DNA of 64,000 nucleotides from Panulirus ornatus (Eukaryota > Arthropoda > Malacostraca > Decapoda > Palinuridae). Location of the stretch: positions 6,914,282 to 6,978,281 of the forward strand of contig NC_092276.1 of NCBI RefSeq assembly GCF_036320965.1, given 5' to 3'. This document shows positions 30,876 through 43,159 of the stretch, in pieces (the first letter of the stretch is position 1; each line of letters opens with the position of its first letter). The notes under the pieces were generated by a model. The model was not told the DNA's origin, did no database searches, and saw nothing but the letters and a program-made list of their open reading frames with translations. Both the position numbers and the translations under genes were made by a program.

Positions 30876-32850
30876 TTTTTTTTTTTTTTTTTTGTCGCTG
30901 TCTCCCGCGTTTGCGAGGTAGCGCAAGGAAACAGACGAAAGAAATGGCCCAACCCACCCCCATACACATGTATATACATACGTCCACACACGCAAATATA
31001 CATACCTACACAGCTTTCCATGGTTTACCCCAGACGCTTCACATGCCTTGATTCAATCCACTGACAGCACGTCAACCCCGGTATACCACATCGCTCCAAT
31101 TCACTCTATTCCTTGCCCTCCTTTCACCCTCCTGCATGTTCAGGCCCCGATCACACAAAATCTTCTTCACTCCATCTTTCCACCTCCAATTTGGTCTCCC
31201 TCTTCTCCTCGTTCCCTCCACCTCCGACACATATATCCTCTTGGTCAATCTTTCCTCACTCATTCTCTCCATGTGCCCAAACCATTTCAAAACACCCTCT
31301 TCTGCTCTCTCAACCACACTCTTTTTATTTCCACACATCTCTCTTACCCTTACGTTACTTACTCGATCAAACCACCTCACACCACACATTGTCCTCAAAC
31401 ATCTCATTTCCAGCACATCCATCCTCCTGCGCACCACTCTATCCATAGCCCACGCCTCGCAACCATACAACATTGTTGGAACCACTATTCCTTCGAACAT
31501 ACCCATTTTTGCTTTCCGAGATAATGTTCTCGACTTCCACACATTCTTCAAGGCCCCTAGAATTTTCGCCCCCTCCCCCACCCTATGATCCACTTCCGCT
31601 TCCATGGTTCCATCCGCTGCCAGATCCACTCCCAGATATCTAAAACACTTCACTTCCTCCAGTTTTTCTCCATTCAAACTCACCTCCCAATTGACTTGAC
31701 CCTCAACCCTACTGTACCTAATAACCTTGCTCTTATTCACATTTACTCTTAACTTTCTTCTTTCACACACTTTACCAAACTCAGTCACCAGCTTCTGCAG
31801 TTTCTCACATGAATCAGCCACCAGCGCTGTATCATCAGCCAACAACAACTGACTCACTTCCCAAGCTCTCTCATCCCCAACAGACTTCATACTTGCCCCT
31901 CTTTCCAAAACTCTTGCATTCACCTCCCTAACAACCCCATCCATAAACAAAGTAAACAACCATGGAGACATCACACACCCCTGCTGCAAACCTACATTCA
32001 CTGAGAACCAATCACTTTCCTCTCTTCCTACACGTACACATGCCTTACATCCTCGGTAAAAACTTTTCACTGCTTCTAACAACTTGCCTCCCACACCATA
32101 TATTCTTAATACCTTTCACAGAGCATCTCTATCAACTTTATCATATGCCTTCTCCAGATCCATAAATGCTACATACAAATCCATTTGCTTTTCTAAGTAT
32201 TTCTCACATACATTCTTCAAAGCAAACACCTGATCCACACATCCTCTACCGCTTCTGAAACCACACTGCTCTTCCCCAATCTGATGCTGTGTACATGCCT
32301 TCACCCTCTCAATCAATACCCTCCCATATAATTTACCAGGAATACTCAACAAACTTATACCTCTGTAATTTGAGCACTCACTCTTATCCCCTTTGCCTTT
32401 GTACAATGGCACTATGCACGCATTCCGCCAATCCTCAGGCACCTCACCATGAGTCATACATACATTAAATAACCTTACCAACCAGTCAACTATACAGTCA
32501 CCCCCTTTTTTAATAAATTCCACTGCAATACCATCCAAACCTGCTGCCTTGCCGGCTTTCATCTTCCGCAAAGCTTTTACTACCTCTTCTCTGTTTACCA
32601 AATCATTTTCCCTAACCCTCTCACTTTGCACACCACCTCGACCAAAACACCCTATATCTGCCACTCTATCATCAAACACATTCAACAAACCTTCAAAATA
32701 CTCACTCCATCTCCTTCTCACATCACCACTACTTGTTATCACCTCCCCATTTGCGCCCTTCACTGAAGTTCCCATTTGCTCCCTTGTCTTACGCACTTTA
32801 TTTACCTCCTTCCAGAACATCTTTTTATTCTCCCTAAAATTTAATGATAC
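30876..32850 (-). mobile_element. RTE-like LINE, short 3' UTR, almost intact RT
   Basis: Minus-strand copy from the linker (FWKEVNKVRKTREQMGTSV, 32820) to a short 3' UTR and poly(A) (poly T 30876-30893). The endonuclease is missing by 5' truncation at ~32850. It is nearly identical to the 3461-4702 copy downstream of the palm. Confidence 0.9.
31072..32820 (-). pseudogene. RTE-like RT, 583 codons with a single nonsense codon
   Basis: The frame from 32820 to 31072 is interrupted only by TGA at 32116-32118, where other copies have the TGG of DALWKV. Contents in order: linker, KAGKAAGLDGIAVEFIKKGG, PEDWRNACIVPLYKGKGDKS, SGRGCVDQVFALKNVCEKYL, LYVAFMDLEKAYDKVDRDAL-stop, palm LQQGCVMSPWLF, LADD (31831-31842), thumb, then the C-terminal RTE region to VVYRG-stop. 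The nonsense change fits a single G-to-A. Very young, but inactive as it stands. Confidence 0.85.
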
Positions 32851-33311
32851 AAAAGATGAGAATGCTATAACAATGGGGATTAAAAAAAGAAGGACATTCA
32901 GCTATTTTCTTGAAGATGAAGTATTAGTATGTAACCACTTTTTCTAAAAAAGGGAAATTTTCAATTTCATTTACCCATTATTCTTTTCCTTGCCTTATGC
33001 TTTCCTTTCTTTCTGCTTCCATACTCTGTTTTGCCCCTTGTGCATATTTGCTGAGTCAACTATCATTCTATTCACAAATACACATACATTCTCTTCATTA
33101 TGCTGTACACAATTTGATAATACCTCATACATGGTCATATCTATGAGAAGTGTTTTCAGGTACAGTAAAAGTTTTATGCAAAGTAATAAAGGCCTTCAAT
33201 TATTAAAGATGTGAAAGTGGTTGTTTCCTGAAACATCTTAGGAAGATTCTAGATGAACTATCTTGTTCTGAATGCAAGACACAGCATTATTACACACAAG
33301 AGATTAATTAC
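32851..33311. other. Unassigned intron sequence
   Basis: No feature recognised next to the 33-codon exon. Confidence 0.5.
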
Positions 33312-33410
33312 CCTTGCAGCAGTAATCTCCTGCTCCTTGTCGATTAGCTTGGCTTCTAATGTTTGGATATGGAGAGTGTGCTTCACTATTTCCTCCTGAG
33401 CAGACTTGAG
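33312..33410 (-). CDS. NUMA1: NuMA-like micro-exon, 33 codons
   Basis: A 99 nt exon with a CTGTTGACAG acceptor (exon starts CTCAAGTCTGCTCAG at 33410) and an AGG|GTAATT donor (33312). It reads LKSAQEEIVKHTLHIQTLEA and then a KLIDKEQEI coil ending AAR, a clean heptad-type helix in phase 0. It lies between a very large exon and several 51-84 codon exons of the same strand, phase and character. There is no repeat similarity. The splice signals, composition and position support it. Confidence 0.75.
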
Positions 33411-33824
33411 CTGTCAACAGAACTTTATCTTTAATAAAGTACAGTCACATAAATTATATTAAACTGTAATTATTCACTTTCTCTTCTGCATTCTGGATAC
33501 AACCCACCTCTCCAACATCATAAACACCGATTCAGCCTGTCACAAGACCCTCCTGCCCAAGATGCAACTTCCATACTGAAGACAATACTTATTCTTCATT
33601 TGTCCTACATTCTCCTTACACAAGCATATAACCAACATCACCACACTCCTTGACCTGTAGTCCTGCCCAGTGGATATGGCCAGCTTCTTATGCTCCACTT
33701 TTGACCAGAAAATGATTCAGGTGAATCCAAGCAACACTGAAGGTACTTCCATAGTCTGAGTAACCTATGCTACTCCTTGAACACCTCCAGCCAGGGTTTG
33801 TGTGCTAACCTATCTGAACTATAT
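33411..33824. other. Unassigned intron sequence
   Basis: 33480-33800 might be a further old LINE part; the minus strand has no clear motif. Confidence 0.4.
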
Positions 33825-34350
33825 GGGGAGAGTTTTACACTTGTAGGGCTCCATCTCTTGAACATTCTCTTCAATCATATAACTTCTTAAATTTATGTAT
33901 GCTGTCTACATTAACCATGTCGTCAGTCATTCTACTCCATTCATCCACCACTCTTATGCTATAAAAGTACTTCTTTTCATCTTTTAAAAAAACTTGCTTG
34001 TTTAATTTCATGTTGTGTCCCGTAGTTGCTCTATCCTTACATCTCTCAAAGAACCATGTCATTAATTTGTTGTAAAAACTTAAAGGCTGTGATCATGTCA
34101 CCTTTCATGCCAGTCTTCTAAGGTAGACATATTTAAAGACTGCAGCCTGTCCCTGTAACTCAGCTATCTTAATTCTGGAAACAACTTAGTTGCCATCATT
34201 TGGACCTTCTCTATTAGCTCTTTGTGCTTCTTCAGGTGCAGTTACCCAACTTGAGAAGCATATTTTAGTTTTGCTATTATGTAAGGTATGAAAATCTTGC
34301 TAAAAATTTCCTTATCCATAGACATGATATTCTAAAATTTCCCAAGAGAC
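33825..34350 (-). mobile_element. CR1/L2-like LINE C-terminal fragment
   Basis: The minus strand reads FFERCKDRATTGHNMKLNKQ, YFYSIRVVDEWSRMTDDMVN and VDSIHKFKKLYD, homologous to the fragment at 1403-1830. Upstream (34150-34340) it continues with a decayed YKDRLQSL-like helix. Confidence 0.65.
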
Positions 34351-34364
34351 AGTTTGTCTCCTTA

Positions 34365-34560
34365 AATATTTTCCGGCTGTGGGACTGGCAACAGGTTAGG
34401 GATGATGTCAACTGTCTCTTTCACAGCCATTCCTTACATAACTACCGTCCTGTTACTCTGAAACCTACCATTTCCAAAGACTTTGAATCCCTCCTAAACT
34501 GTCATATCCTCAAACATCTTGAATCTTACCGACCACATTACTCAATTTATGCAGCAGTAA
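34365..34560 (+). mobile_element. Jockey-like LINE, RT N-terminal fragment
   Basis: The plus strand reads HNYRPVTLKPTISKDFESLL and NCHILKHLESYRPH, the NYRPIxLLxxxSKxxExLL motif that opens RT in Jockey-type elements. Both sides are truncated. Confidence 0.6.
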
Positions 34561-34929
34561 AATTAAGTGTTCAACATCACAACAACAGCCTCTATGAGCT
34601 ACTTTGCAATGAAGTGCAACACACAGTATGAGCTATAAAGAAGGGCTGTTACCCAAACCAGGTGCAGCATTTAAAGGCTCTTCTCCTTCCTGTGTATAAA
34701 CCAGCTTAATAATGAGGAGGCCCAACACTAAATTAACAGCCACATTGCTAATACTTGCTTAAGATTACAACTTGAAATTAGCTCACTCCCAACATACGTG
34801 CCATTAACACAACAGAGGAATATCAAGTAGCTCTGTACCTTCAGTGCCTTAAAACCAAACCTTCAACCACACCCATACATCTTCCAGGAAACAAGATGAA
34901 GAATGGCCCATCCATTCATATACACATAT
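34561..34929. other. Unassigned intron sequence
   Basis: Nothing recognised. Confidence 0.5.
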
Positions 34930-35062
34930 TTTTTTTTTTTTTTTATACTTTGCCGCTGTCTCCCGCGTTTGCGAGGTAGCGCAAGGAAACAGACGAAAGA
35001 AATGGCCCAACCCACCCCCATACACATGTATATACATACGTCCACACACGCAAATATACACA
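34930..35062 (-). mobile_element. RTE-like short-type tail fragment
   Basis: Minus-strand tail: poly(A) (T-run 34930-34944), hairpin GTCTCCCGCGTTTGCGAGGT and CATACACATGTATATACATA. It is followed on the right by (TA)n at 35065-35116. Confidence 0.85.
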
Positions 35063-35112
<50 letters not shown>

Positions 35113-35118
<6 letters not shown>

Positions 35119-36338
35119 ACACACTTTACCAAACTCAGTCACCAGCTTCTGCAGTTTCTCACATGAATCAGCCACCAGCGCTGTATCATCAGCCAACAAC
35201 AACTGACTCACTTCCCAAGCTCTCTCATCCCCAACAGACTTCATACTTGCCCCTCTTTCCAAAACTCTTGCATTCACCTCCCTAACCACCCCATCCATAA
35301 ACAAATTAAACAACCATGGAGACATCACACACCCCTGCCGCAAACCTACATTCACTGAGAACCAATCACTTTCCTCTCTTCCTACACGTACACATGCCTT
35401 ACATCCTCGATAAAAACTTTTCACTGCTTCTAACAACTTGCCTCCCACACCATATATTCTTAATACCTTCCACAGAGTAAATGTGAATAAGAGCAAGGTT
35501 ATTAGGTACAGTAGGGTTGAGGGTCAAGTCAATTGGGAGGTGAGTTTGAATGGAGAAAAACTGGAGGAAGTGAAGTGTTTTAGATATCTGGGAGTGGATC
35601 TGGCAGCGGATGGAACCATGGAAGCGGAAGTGGATCATAGGGTAGGGGAGGGGGCGAAAATTCTGGGAGCCTTGAAGAATGTGTGGAAGTCGAGAACATT
35701 ATCTCGGAAAGCAAAAATGGGTATGTTTGAAGGGATAGTGGTTCCAACAATGTTGTATGGTTGCGAGGCGTGGGCTATGGATAGAGTTGTGCGCAGGAGG
35801 ATGGATGTGCTGGAAATGAGATGTTTGAGGACAATGTGTGGTGTGAGGTGGTTTGATCGAGTAAGTAACGTAAGGGTAAGAGAGATGTGTGGAAATAAAA
35901 AGAGCGTGGTTGAGAGAGCAGAAGAGGGTGTTTTGAAATGGTTCGGGCACATGGAGAGAATGAGTGAGGAAAGATTGACCAAGAGGATATATGTGTTGGA
36001 GGTGGAGGGAACGAGGAGAAGAGGGAGACCAAATTGGAGGTGGAAAGATGGAGTGAAAAAGATTTTGGGTGATCGGGGCCTGAACATGCAGGAGGGTGAA
36101 AGGAGGGCAAGGAATAGAGTGAATTGGAGCGATGTGGTATACCGGGGTTGACGTGCTGTCAGTGGATTGAATCAAGGCATGTGAAGCGTCTGGGGTAAAC
36201 CATGGAAAGCTGTGTAGGTATGTATATTTGCATGTGTGGACGTATGTATATACATGTGTATGGGGGTGGGTTGGGCCATTTCTTTCGTCTGTTTCCTTGC
36301 GCTACCTCGCAAACGCGGGAGACAGCGAAAAAAAAAAA
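35113..36338 (+). mobile_element. RTE-like LINE with inverted 5' part (twin-priming structure)
   Basis: 35113-35477 is minus-oriented RT from LWKVLRIYGVGG to LVTEFGKVCE (with LADD at 35185-35196). At 35478 it switches to plus-oriented sequence from RVNVNKSKVIRYSRVEG to VVYRG-stop (open to 36151), a short 3' UTR and poly(A) at 36329-36346. In element coordinates the two parts are adjacent. (TA)n arrays flank both ends. Confidence 0.85.
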
Positions 36339-36345
36339 AAAAAAA

Positions 36346-36346
<1 letters not shown>

Positions 36347-36423
<77 letters not shown>

Positions 36424-36546
36424 CTTTGTCGCTGTCTCCCGCGTTTGCGAGGTAGCGCAAGGAAACAGACGAAAGAAATGGCCCAACCCACCCCCATACA
36501 CATGTATATACATACGTCCACACATTTATATATATATATATATATA
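36347..36546 (-). mobile_element. (TA)n plus second RTE-like short-type tail
   Basis: (TA)n 36349-36393, T-run 36394-36420, then a minus-strand tail with the hairpin (TCTCCCGCGTTTGCGAGGTA) and CACATGTATATACATACGTC, ending in another TA array (36528-36546). Confidence 0.8.
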
Positions 36547-36559
36547 AATGCCAATATAC

Positions 36560-39500
36560 ATACATATACATATGAACATATACATACATATACATATGAA
36601 AATACACACATATATACACGTGTACATATTCATGCTTGCCTTCGTCCATTCCTGTCACTACCTTGCCCCAAAGGAAACAGCATCACTACCCCTGCTTCAC
36701 CAAGGTAGTGCCAGGAAAACAGGCAAAAATGGCTACATTTGTTCACACTCAGTCTCTAGCTATCATGTGTAATGCACCGAAATCACAACTCCCTATCCAC
36801 ACCAAGGCCCCACACACCTTTCCATGGTTTATTCCTGATGTTTCATATGCCCTGGTTCAGTCCCTTGACAGCACGTCGACCCCTGTATACCACATCACCC
36901 CAATTCACTCTATTCCTTGCAAGCCTCTCGCCCTCCTTTATGTTCAGGCCCCAATCGTTCAAAATCTTTTTCACTCCATCCTTCCACCTCCAATTTAGTC
37001 TTCTGCTTCTCCTTGTTCCCTTCACCTCTGACACATATATTCTCTTTGTCAATCTTTCATCACTCATTCTCTCCATATGTCCAAACCATTTCAACACACC
37101 CTCTTCTGCTCTCTCAACCATTCTTTTTATTTCTACACATCTCATTTACCCTTTCATTACTTGATCAAACCACCTCACACCACATATTGTCCTCAAACAT
37201 TTAATTTCCAACACATCCACCCTCCTCCACACAACCCTATCTATAGCCCGTGTCTCACAACCACATAACATTGTTGGAACTACTACTTCTTCATACATAC
37301 CCATTTTTGCTCTCTGAGATAACTTTCTCTCCTTCCACACATTCTTCAATGCTCCCAGAACCTTTGCCCCCTCCCTGTGACTCACTTCCACTTCCATGGT
37401 TCCATTCACTGCTAAGTCCACTCCCAGATATCTAAAATACTTCATTTCCCACAGTTTTTCTCCATTCAAACTTACATACCAATAAACTCGTCCCTCAACC
37501 CTACTGAACCTAATAACCTTACTCTTATTCACAGTTACTCTCAACTTTCTCTTTCACACCCTTTTCCAAACTCAGTCACCAACTTCTGCAGTTTCTCCCT
37601 CAAATCAGCCACAAGAGCTGTATCCTCGGCAGACAACAACTGACTCACTTACCCAGCTCTCTCATCCTCAACAGACTGCATATTAGCCCCTCTCTCTAAA
37701 ACTCTTGCATTTACCTCCCTAACCACCCCATCCATAAACAAATTAAACAACCATAGGGACATCAAACATCGCTGCCACAGACCGACAGACACTGGGAACC
37801 AATCACCTTCCTCCCTTCCCACACCAGCAAATGCCTTACATCCTTGGAATAAATTTTTCACTGCTTTTGGCAACTTACCTCCCACACCATGTATTCTTAA
37901 TACCTTCCACAAAGTATCTCTATCAACTCTATCATATGCCTTCTCCAGATCCACAAATGCTACACTCAAATCCATTTGTTTTTCTAAGTATTTCTCTCAC
38001 ACATTCTTCGAAGCAAACACCTGAACCATACAACCTATACCACTTCTGAAGCCACGCTGCTCTTCCCCAAACTTTGTGTTTGTACAATGGCACTGCATGC
38101 ATTCCTCCAATACTCAGGCACTTCATCATGATCCATACATACACTGAATATCTTTACCAACCAGTCAACAAACATTCACCCCCTTTTTTAATAAATTCCA
38201 CTACAATACCATCCAAACCTGCCACCTTGCCGGATTTCATCTTCCGCAAAGCTTTGACTACCTCTTCTCTCTTAACCAAACCATTCTCCCTGACCCTCTC
38301 ACTTCACATACCATCCTGACCAAAACATCCTATATCTTGCCACCCTATCATCAAACACATTCAACAAACCTTCAAAATACTCACTCCATCACTACCTGTT
38401 ATTACTTCCCCATTTGCCCCCTTTGCTGATGTTCCCAATTGTTCTCTTGTCTTATGCACGTTATTTACCTCCTTCCAAAACATCTTTTTATTTTTCCTAA
38501 AGTTTAATGATACTCTCACCCTAACTCTCATTTGCCCTCTTTTTCACCCTTGCACCTTTCTCTTGACCTTCTGCCACTTTCTTTTATACATCTCCAAATC
38601 ATTTGCACTCCTTCCTTGCAAGTATTGTCCAAACACCTCTCTTTTCTCTTTCACTAACAACTTTACTTCTTCATCCCACCACTCACTACCCTTTCTAATC
38701 TGCTCCCCTCCCACCTTTCTCGTGACACATGCATCTTTTGTGCAAGCCATCACTGCTTCCCTAAATGCATCCCATTCCTCACCCACTCCCCTCATGTCAT
38801 TTGCTCTCACCTTTTGCCATTCTACACTCAATCTCTCCTGGTACTTCCTCACACAAGTCTTTCAAGGCTCACTTACTCTCACCACTCTCTTCTCCCCAAC
38901 ATTTTCTCGTCTTTTTTTTTTTTTTTTTTTTTTTGAAAACCTCTACAAATATTCACCTTTGCCTCCACAAAATAGTGATAAGACATCCCTACAGCTGCCC
39001 CTCTCAGCACATCAACATCCAAAAGTCTCTCTTTTACCCACCTATCAATTAACACATAATCCAATGATGCCCTTTGACCATCTCTCCTACTCACATACAT
39101 ATTCTTATGTATATCTCTCTATTTAAACCACGTATTCCTAATCACTAGTCCTTTTCCAGCACACAAATCCAGAAGCTTTTCAACAATTCCGTTTACAACA
39201 CACCAATTATACCCTCAACTGTCACATTACTCACCTTTGCATTTAAATCACCCATCACTAAAACCCGGTCTTGTGCATCAAAGCTGCTAACACACTTACT
39301 CAGCTGTTCCAAAAAACACTTGCCTCTCATGATCTTTCTTCTCATGACCAGGTGCATAAGCACCAATAATCGCCCATCTCTCTCCATCCACCTACAGTTA
39401 TACCTACATCACTCTAGAATTTACTTTCTCACACTCTATAAGATACTCCCACAACTCCTGCTTCAGGTGTAGTGCTACTCCTTCCTTAGCTCTTGTCCTC

Positions 39501-39835
39501 AACAACCCCTGACTTTACTCCCAAGACTTTCCCAAACCACTCTTACCCTTTGCCCTTGAGCTTCCTTTCACTCAGAGGTTTCTTTCCTCAAACATACTAC
39601 CTCTCTCTCTCCTTTCTTCTCATCTTGGTTACATCCATACACATTCGGACACACTAGTCTGAGCCTTCGAGGAGGATGAGCACTCTCCGCTCGACTCCTT
39701 CTGTTCCCCCTTTTAGAAATTGAAATACAAGGAGGGGAGGGTTTCCAGCCCCTCCACTCCTGCTCCCTTTAGTTGTCTTCTAAGACACACAGGGAATACG
39801 TATGAAGCATTCTTTCTCCCCTACATATTATTAGG
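36560..39835 (-). mobile_element. RTE-like LINE, old near full-length copy
   Basis: Minus strand: leader (39835-39655), endonuclease (39600-38880: GDLNAKVSNVTVEGIIG, VSRRDGQRASLDYVLIDRWV, YHYFVEAKVNICRGFQKK), linker (38860-38450), RT from ~38220, palm LSVAFVDLEKAYDRVDRDTL, thumb, C-terminal region and long 3' UTR to 36560. It differs from the young copies at many sites and has numerous frameshifts and stops, plus a T-run expansion at 38914-38933. Confidence 0.88.
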
Positions 39836-40272
39836 TTCAGTAGGGTTAAGGGATAATTTAATGGGATGTTATTTTGAATTGAGAAAAATTGGAGGAAATG
39901 AAATGTTTTAGATATCTGAGAGTGGACTTAGCAGTGAATGGAACCATGGAAGTAGAAGTGAGCCACAGGGTGGGGGAGGGGGCGAAAGTTCTGGGAGCAA
40001 TGAAGAATGTGTGGAAGGAGAGAACATTATCTTGAGAGCAAAAATGGGTATGTTTGATGGAATAATAGTTCCAACAATGTTATATGTTGCGAGGCATGGG
40101 CTGTAGATAGGGTTGTATGGAGGAGGAAGGATGTTTTGGAAATTAAGTGTTTGAGGACAATATGTGGTGTGAGGGGGTTTGATCGAGTAAGTAATGAAAG
40201 GGTAAGAAAGATGTGTGGAAATACAAAGAGTGTGGGTGAGAGAGCAGAAGAGGGTGTGTTGAAATGGTTTGG
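39828..40272 (+). mobile_element. Old RTE-like thumb/C-terminal fragment
   Basis: The plus strand aligns from VIRFSRVKG through CFRYLRVDLAVNGTMEVEVS and YGCEAW (one base lost) to EGVLKWFG. It joins head-to-head with the leader of the preceding minus-strand copy. Confidence 0.75.
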
Positions 40273-40450
40273 ACTAAAAGGGAGGGAGCAGGGTGCTGGA
40301 AATCCTCCCCTCTAGTTTTCACTTTTCCAAAAGAAGGAACAGAGAAGGGAGCAAAATGAGGATTTTCCCTTAAAGGCTTGGTTCTCTGTTCTTGATGCTA
40401 CCTTGTTGAAGCAGGTAATGGGAGATGTGCATGAAAAAAAAATATGAAAA
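40273..40450 (+). mobile_element. Repeat A, 5'-truncated
   Basis: From ACTAAAAGGGAGGGAGCAGG through TTTCCAAAAGAAGGAACAGA to GCTACCTTGTTGAAGCAGGT and an A-run. Diverged. It lies 170 bp downstream of the giant exon's donor. Confidence 0.7.
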
Positions 40451-40621
40451 TCAAATGCAATTCATAATAGATATTTGTATATGGGCATAAGAACAGCCAC
40501 AAAAACAGTCATGCAAGTCACACTTGAATAACTTTTAATAAAGTCACTAACAAGAATTCTCTCTTATAAATGAGTGCAATGAAACATTTTAATAAAATTC
40601 AATCAAGAAACAATCACTAAC

Positions 40622-42397
40622 CTTATTTTCTAGGGCAGTAAGAGCAGCTTTCATTTTTGCCTCTTGTTCTTTCATTAGGGCATTTGCTTTACCAAGTTGG
40701 ATTTCATGAAAAGAATGGATGTGTTCCAGTTTCTCCTTCACAGAATCAACAGCCTCGGACTTCCTGGTTAAGTGTGCATTTAAGGCAGCTACTGTTTTAT
40801 CTTCATTCTGATGCTGTTCTGCATTTTTCTGTTCCAAAAATGATAAAATGGCTTGGTGCTCAGACTGAATCTGTTCAATTTCTTGCTTCAAGGTGGAGAT
40901 AATGGCAGACTCCTCGGTTAGACGTTCATTCAACTTGGCTATTATTTCTTCATGAGTTTCTTCTTGTTTCTTCTTCTCTTTTTGTATCATCTCTAGAGTA
41001 TTCTTTGTGATACTTAATTCCTCTAACATGTCCTTTTCTTTCTGTAAATCATTATCTTTTTTCATAGAACTTACGAGAGATGTGTTTTCAGTGCTGTTAT
41101 TAACCTTTTCCTGTAAAATGCTTTTATTGTTCTTTTTTAGACCTATTATCTCCTGCTCAAGTGATGTGACAAGTTGAATCTTCTTAGCAACATCTTCCTG
41201 AAGCTTCAACATTTCATGTTTAGAACTTTGTGTTTCCTTTTCATGTTGCTTCTTAAGATTCTCATACATCTGATTTCTTTCAGTAATACAATGATTCAGT
41301 CTTGATACTTCATCTGATAGCTCGTGTTGTCTCTCTGTCAAGCCCATATTATGTTCAGTGTCTTTAACAACAATTTCCTCCTTTAGGGCATGGATAGTGC
41401 AATTCAGGTCAACATTTAGTTTCTGTTCACTTTCAAGAAATGATGATATTTTCCCTAAATCTCCTTCAAGTTGTTCTATCCTTGCCTTATGACTTTCCTG
41501 AACTTTCTTTATTTCTTTTCGAAGGCTACTTATCTCCTCTTCCTTTTCTTGGATCTGAAGGGTGTACATAGAAGCATCAGCAAAAATGCTTTCCTGTGCC
41601 TTCTCAAAGTTATGCTTGAGCAAAGTATAACACTCCTGCTGACTTTGAAGCTCCTTTTGCAGTGTTTCCTTTTCAAAAGTAAATGTATCTGTATTAATAT
41701 GCAATGTACACTGTAAAGATGATATAGCTTCTTCTTTTTCTCTGATTATGTCATTCAAGGATGTTTTTTCTTTATCATGTTCTGCAATAAGATTTTCTCT
41801 TTCCTTTTGGATATGAATGATAAGGTTTTCTTTCTCCTTTAGCTGTCTGTTCTTTTTGTTATTTAACATTTCTATTGCAGACTCCATTTCATGTTTTAGA
41901 CTCATACAAGCATTCTCCTTCTCCTGCATTTCCTTTCCTAATACTTGTTTCTCTTCTTTTAATTGTGCGTGGAGGCTCTGTATATCTTGCTTTTGATTCA
42001 AAATAAGTTTTTCATTTTCTTTTATTTCTTTACTTAATAATGCCTTTTCTTTCCTGCATGTTATGATATAACTCTCCATATCTTTCTGCTGAGAAGCAAG
42101 TGCAACCTCTTTCTCTTGAAACTTTTCAGTTATTACTGTCTTTTCTTTGTCATGTATCTCAAAAGCCTCTTTCACTCGTTGCTGCAGTGCATTTACAGCA
42201 TCTTCCAATACCTTAATCATACCATTCACTGATGCTTTTTCCTGTTCATGTACCTTAACAGCTTTTTCTTTCTCTCTTTCTACTTTCATAGGAGACTCAA
42301 AGTCTCTATTCAATTTCAAAACCAAATCCTTCACTTTTATTGCTTGCTTCTTAAGTTCCTCAGCAGTCCACATCTTGTGAGATTCAAGTGATGATAC
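40622..42397 (-). CDS. NUMA1: NuMA-like giant coiled-coil exon, 592 codons
   Basis: An open exon bounded by a TTTTACCAG acceptor (exon starts GTATCATCA at 42397) and an AAG|GTTAGT donor (40622). Its 1776 nt give exactly 592 codons, phase 0 at both ends. The protein is uninterrupted coiled coil with many Q, E and K, repeated KEKE-type stretches and leucine heptads. There is no membrane segment or catalytic motif. It continues the rod started in the 58923-60906 exon, about 16.5 kb upstream across a repeat-filled intron. Human NuMA also encodes most of its rod in very large exonic sequence. The exon alone cannot separate NuMA from other long coiled-coil proteins; the identity comes from the downstream tail exons. 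Confidence 0.85.
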
Positions 42398-42525
42398 CTG
42401 GTAAAATATCAATAAAAATTCTTATGATTATCAGTAACCAATTAAAAACTTTGAGAATACTTTTCTACAATGCTGAAAGATTAACTCTGATTTTAGATAT
42501 CTTTGAATGTAAAGAAAAATACTCT

Positions 42526-42945
42526 AAGTGAAGTGCCTGGGGTAAACCATGGAAAGTTCTGTGGGGCCAGGATGTGGAAAGGGAGCTGTGGTTTCAGTGC
42601 ATTATTACATGACAGCTAGAGACAGTGTGAATGAATGTGGCCTTTGTTGTCTTTTCCTAGCACTACCTCATGCACATGAGGGGGGAGGGGGTTGTTATTT
42701 CATGTGTGGCGGGGTGGTGATGGAAATGAATAAAGGCAGACAGTATGAATTATGTACATGTTTATATATGTATATGTCTGTGTGTGTATATATATGTATA
42801 CATTGAGATGTATAGGTATGTATATTTGCGTGTGTGGACGTGTAAGTATATACATATGTATGTGGGTGGCTTGGGCCGTTCTTTCGTCGTTTCCATGCGC
42901 TACCTCGCTAACGCGGGAGACAGCGACAAAGCAAAATAAATAAAA
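42526..42945 (+). mobile_element. RTE-like LINE, 3' UTR-only copy (long type)
   Basis: It begins AGTGAAGTGCCTGGGGTAAACCATGG and contains the complete long 3' UTR to CGACAAAGCAAAATAAATAAA. Lies 130 bp upstream of the 592-codon exon, opposite strand. Confidence 0.88.
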
Positions 42946-43159
42946 AAAATAATACTTTAAGGTTAAAAGGATATAACAAAAAAGGTGATTTTCATCTGTC
43001 ACAAGTGTGTTGGAGATAGAATGATTACACTGGCAAATACTAAATGTTAAAGTAAAAAACCCATACAGGTAGTTTGAATGGTAAGGGAGACTATTCGAGG
43101 CGAATCAAGTACAAAAGAGTATGAAAATGATATGAAAGGAGAATAGACATAAGCATTTA
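42946..43159. other. Unassigned intron sequence
   Basis: Short gap between two RTE copies. Confidence 0.5.

Noticed and set aside
36228..36708. Membrane-like or secreted small proteins (MYICVCGRVYVHVYG...)
   Set aside because: They are translations of the RTE tail microsatellite (GTATGTATATTTGCG...) that appear at every tail copy.
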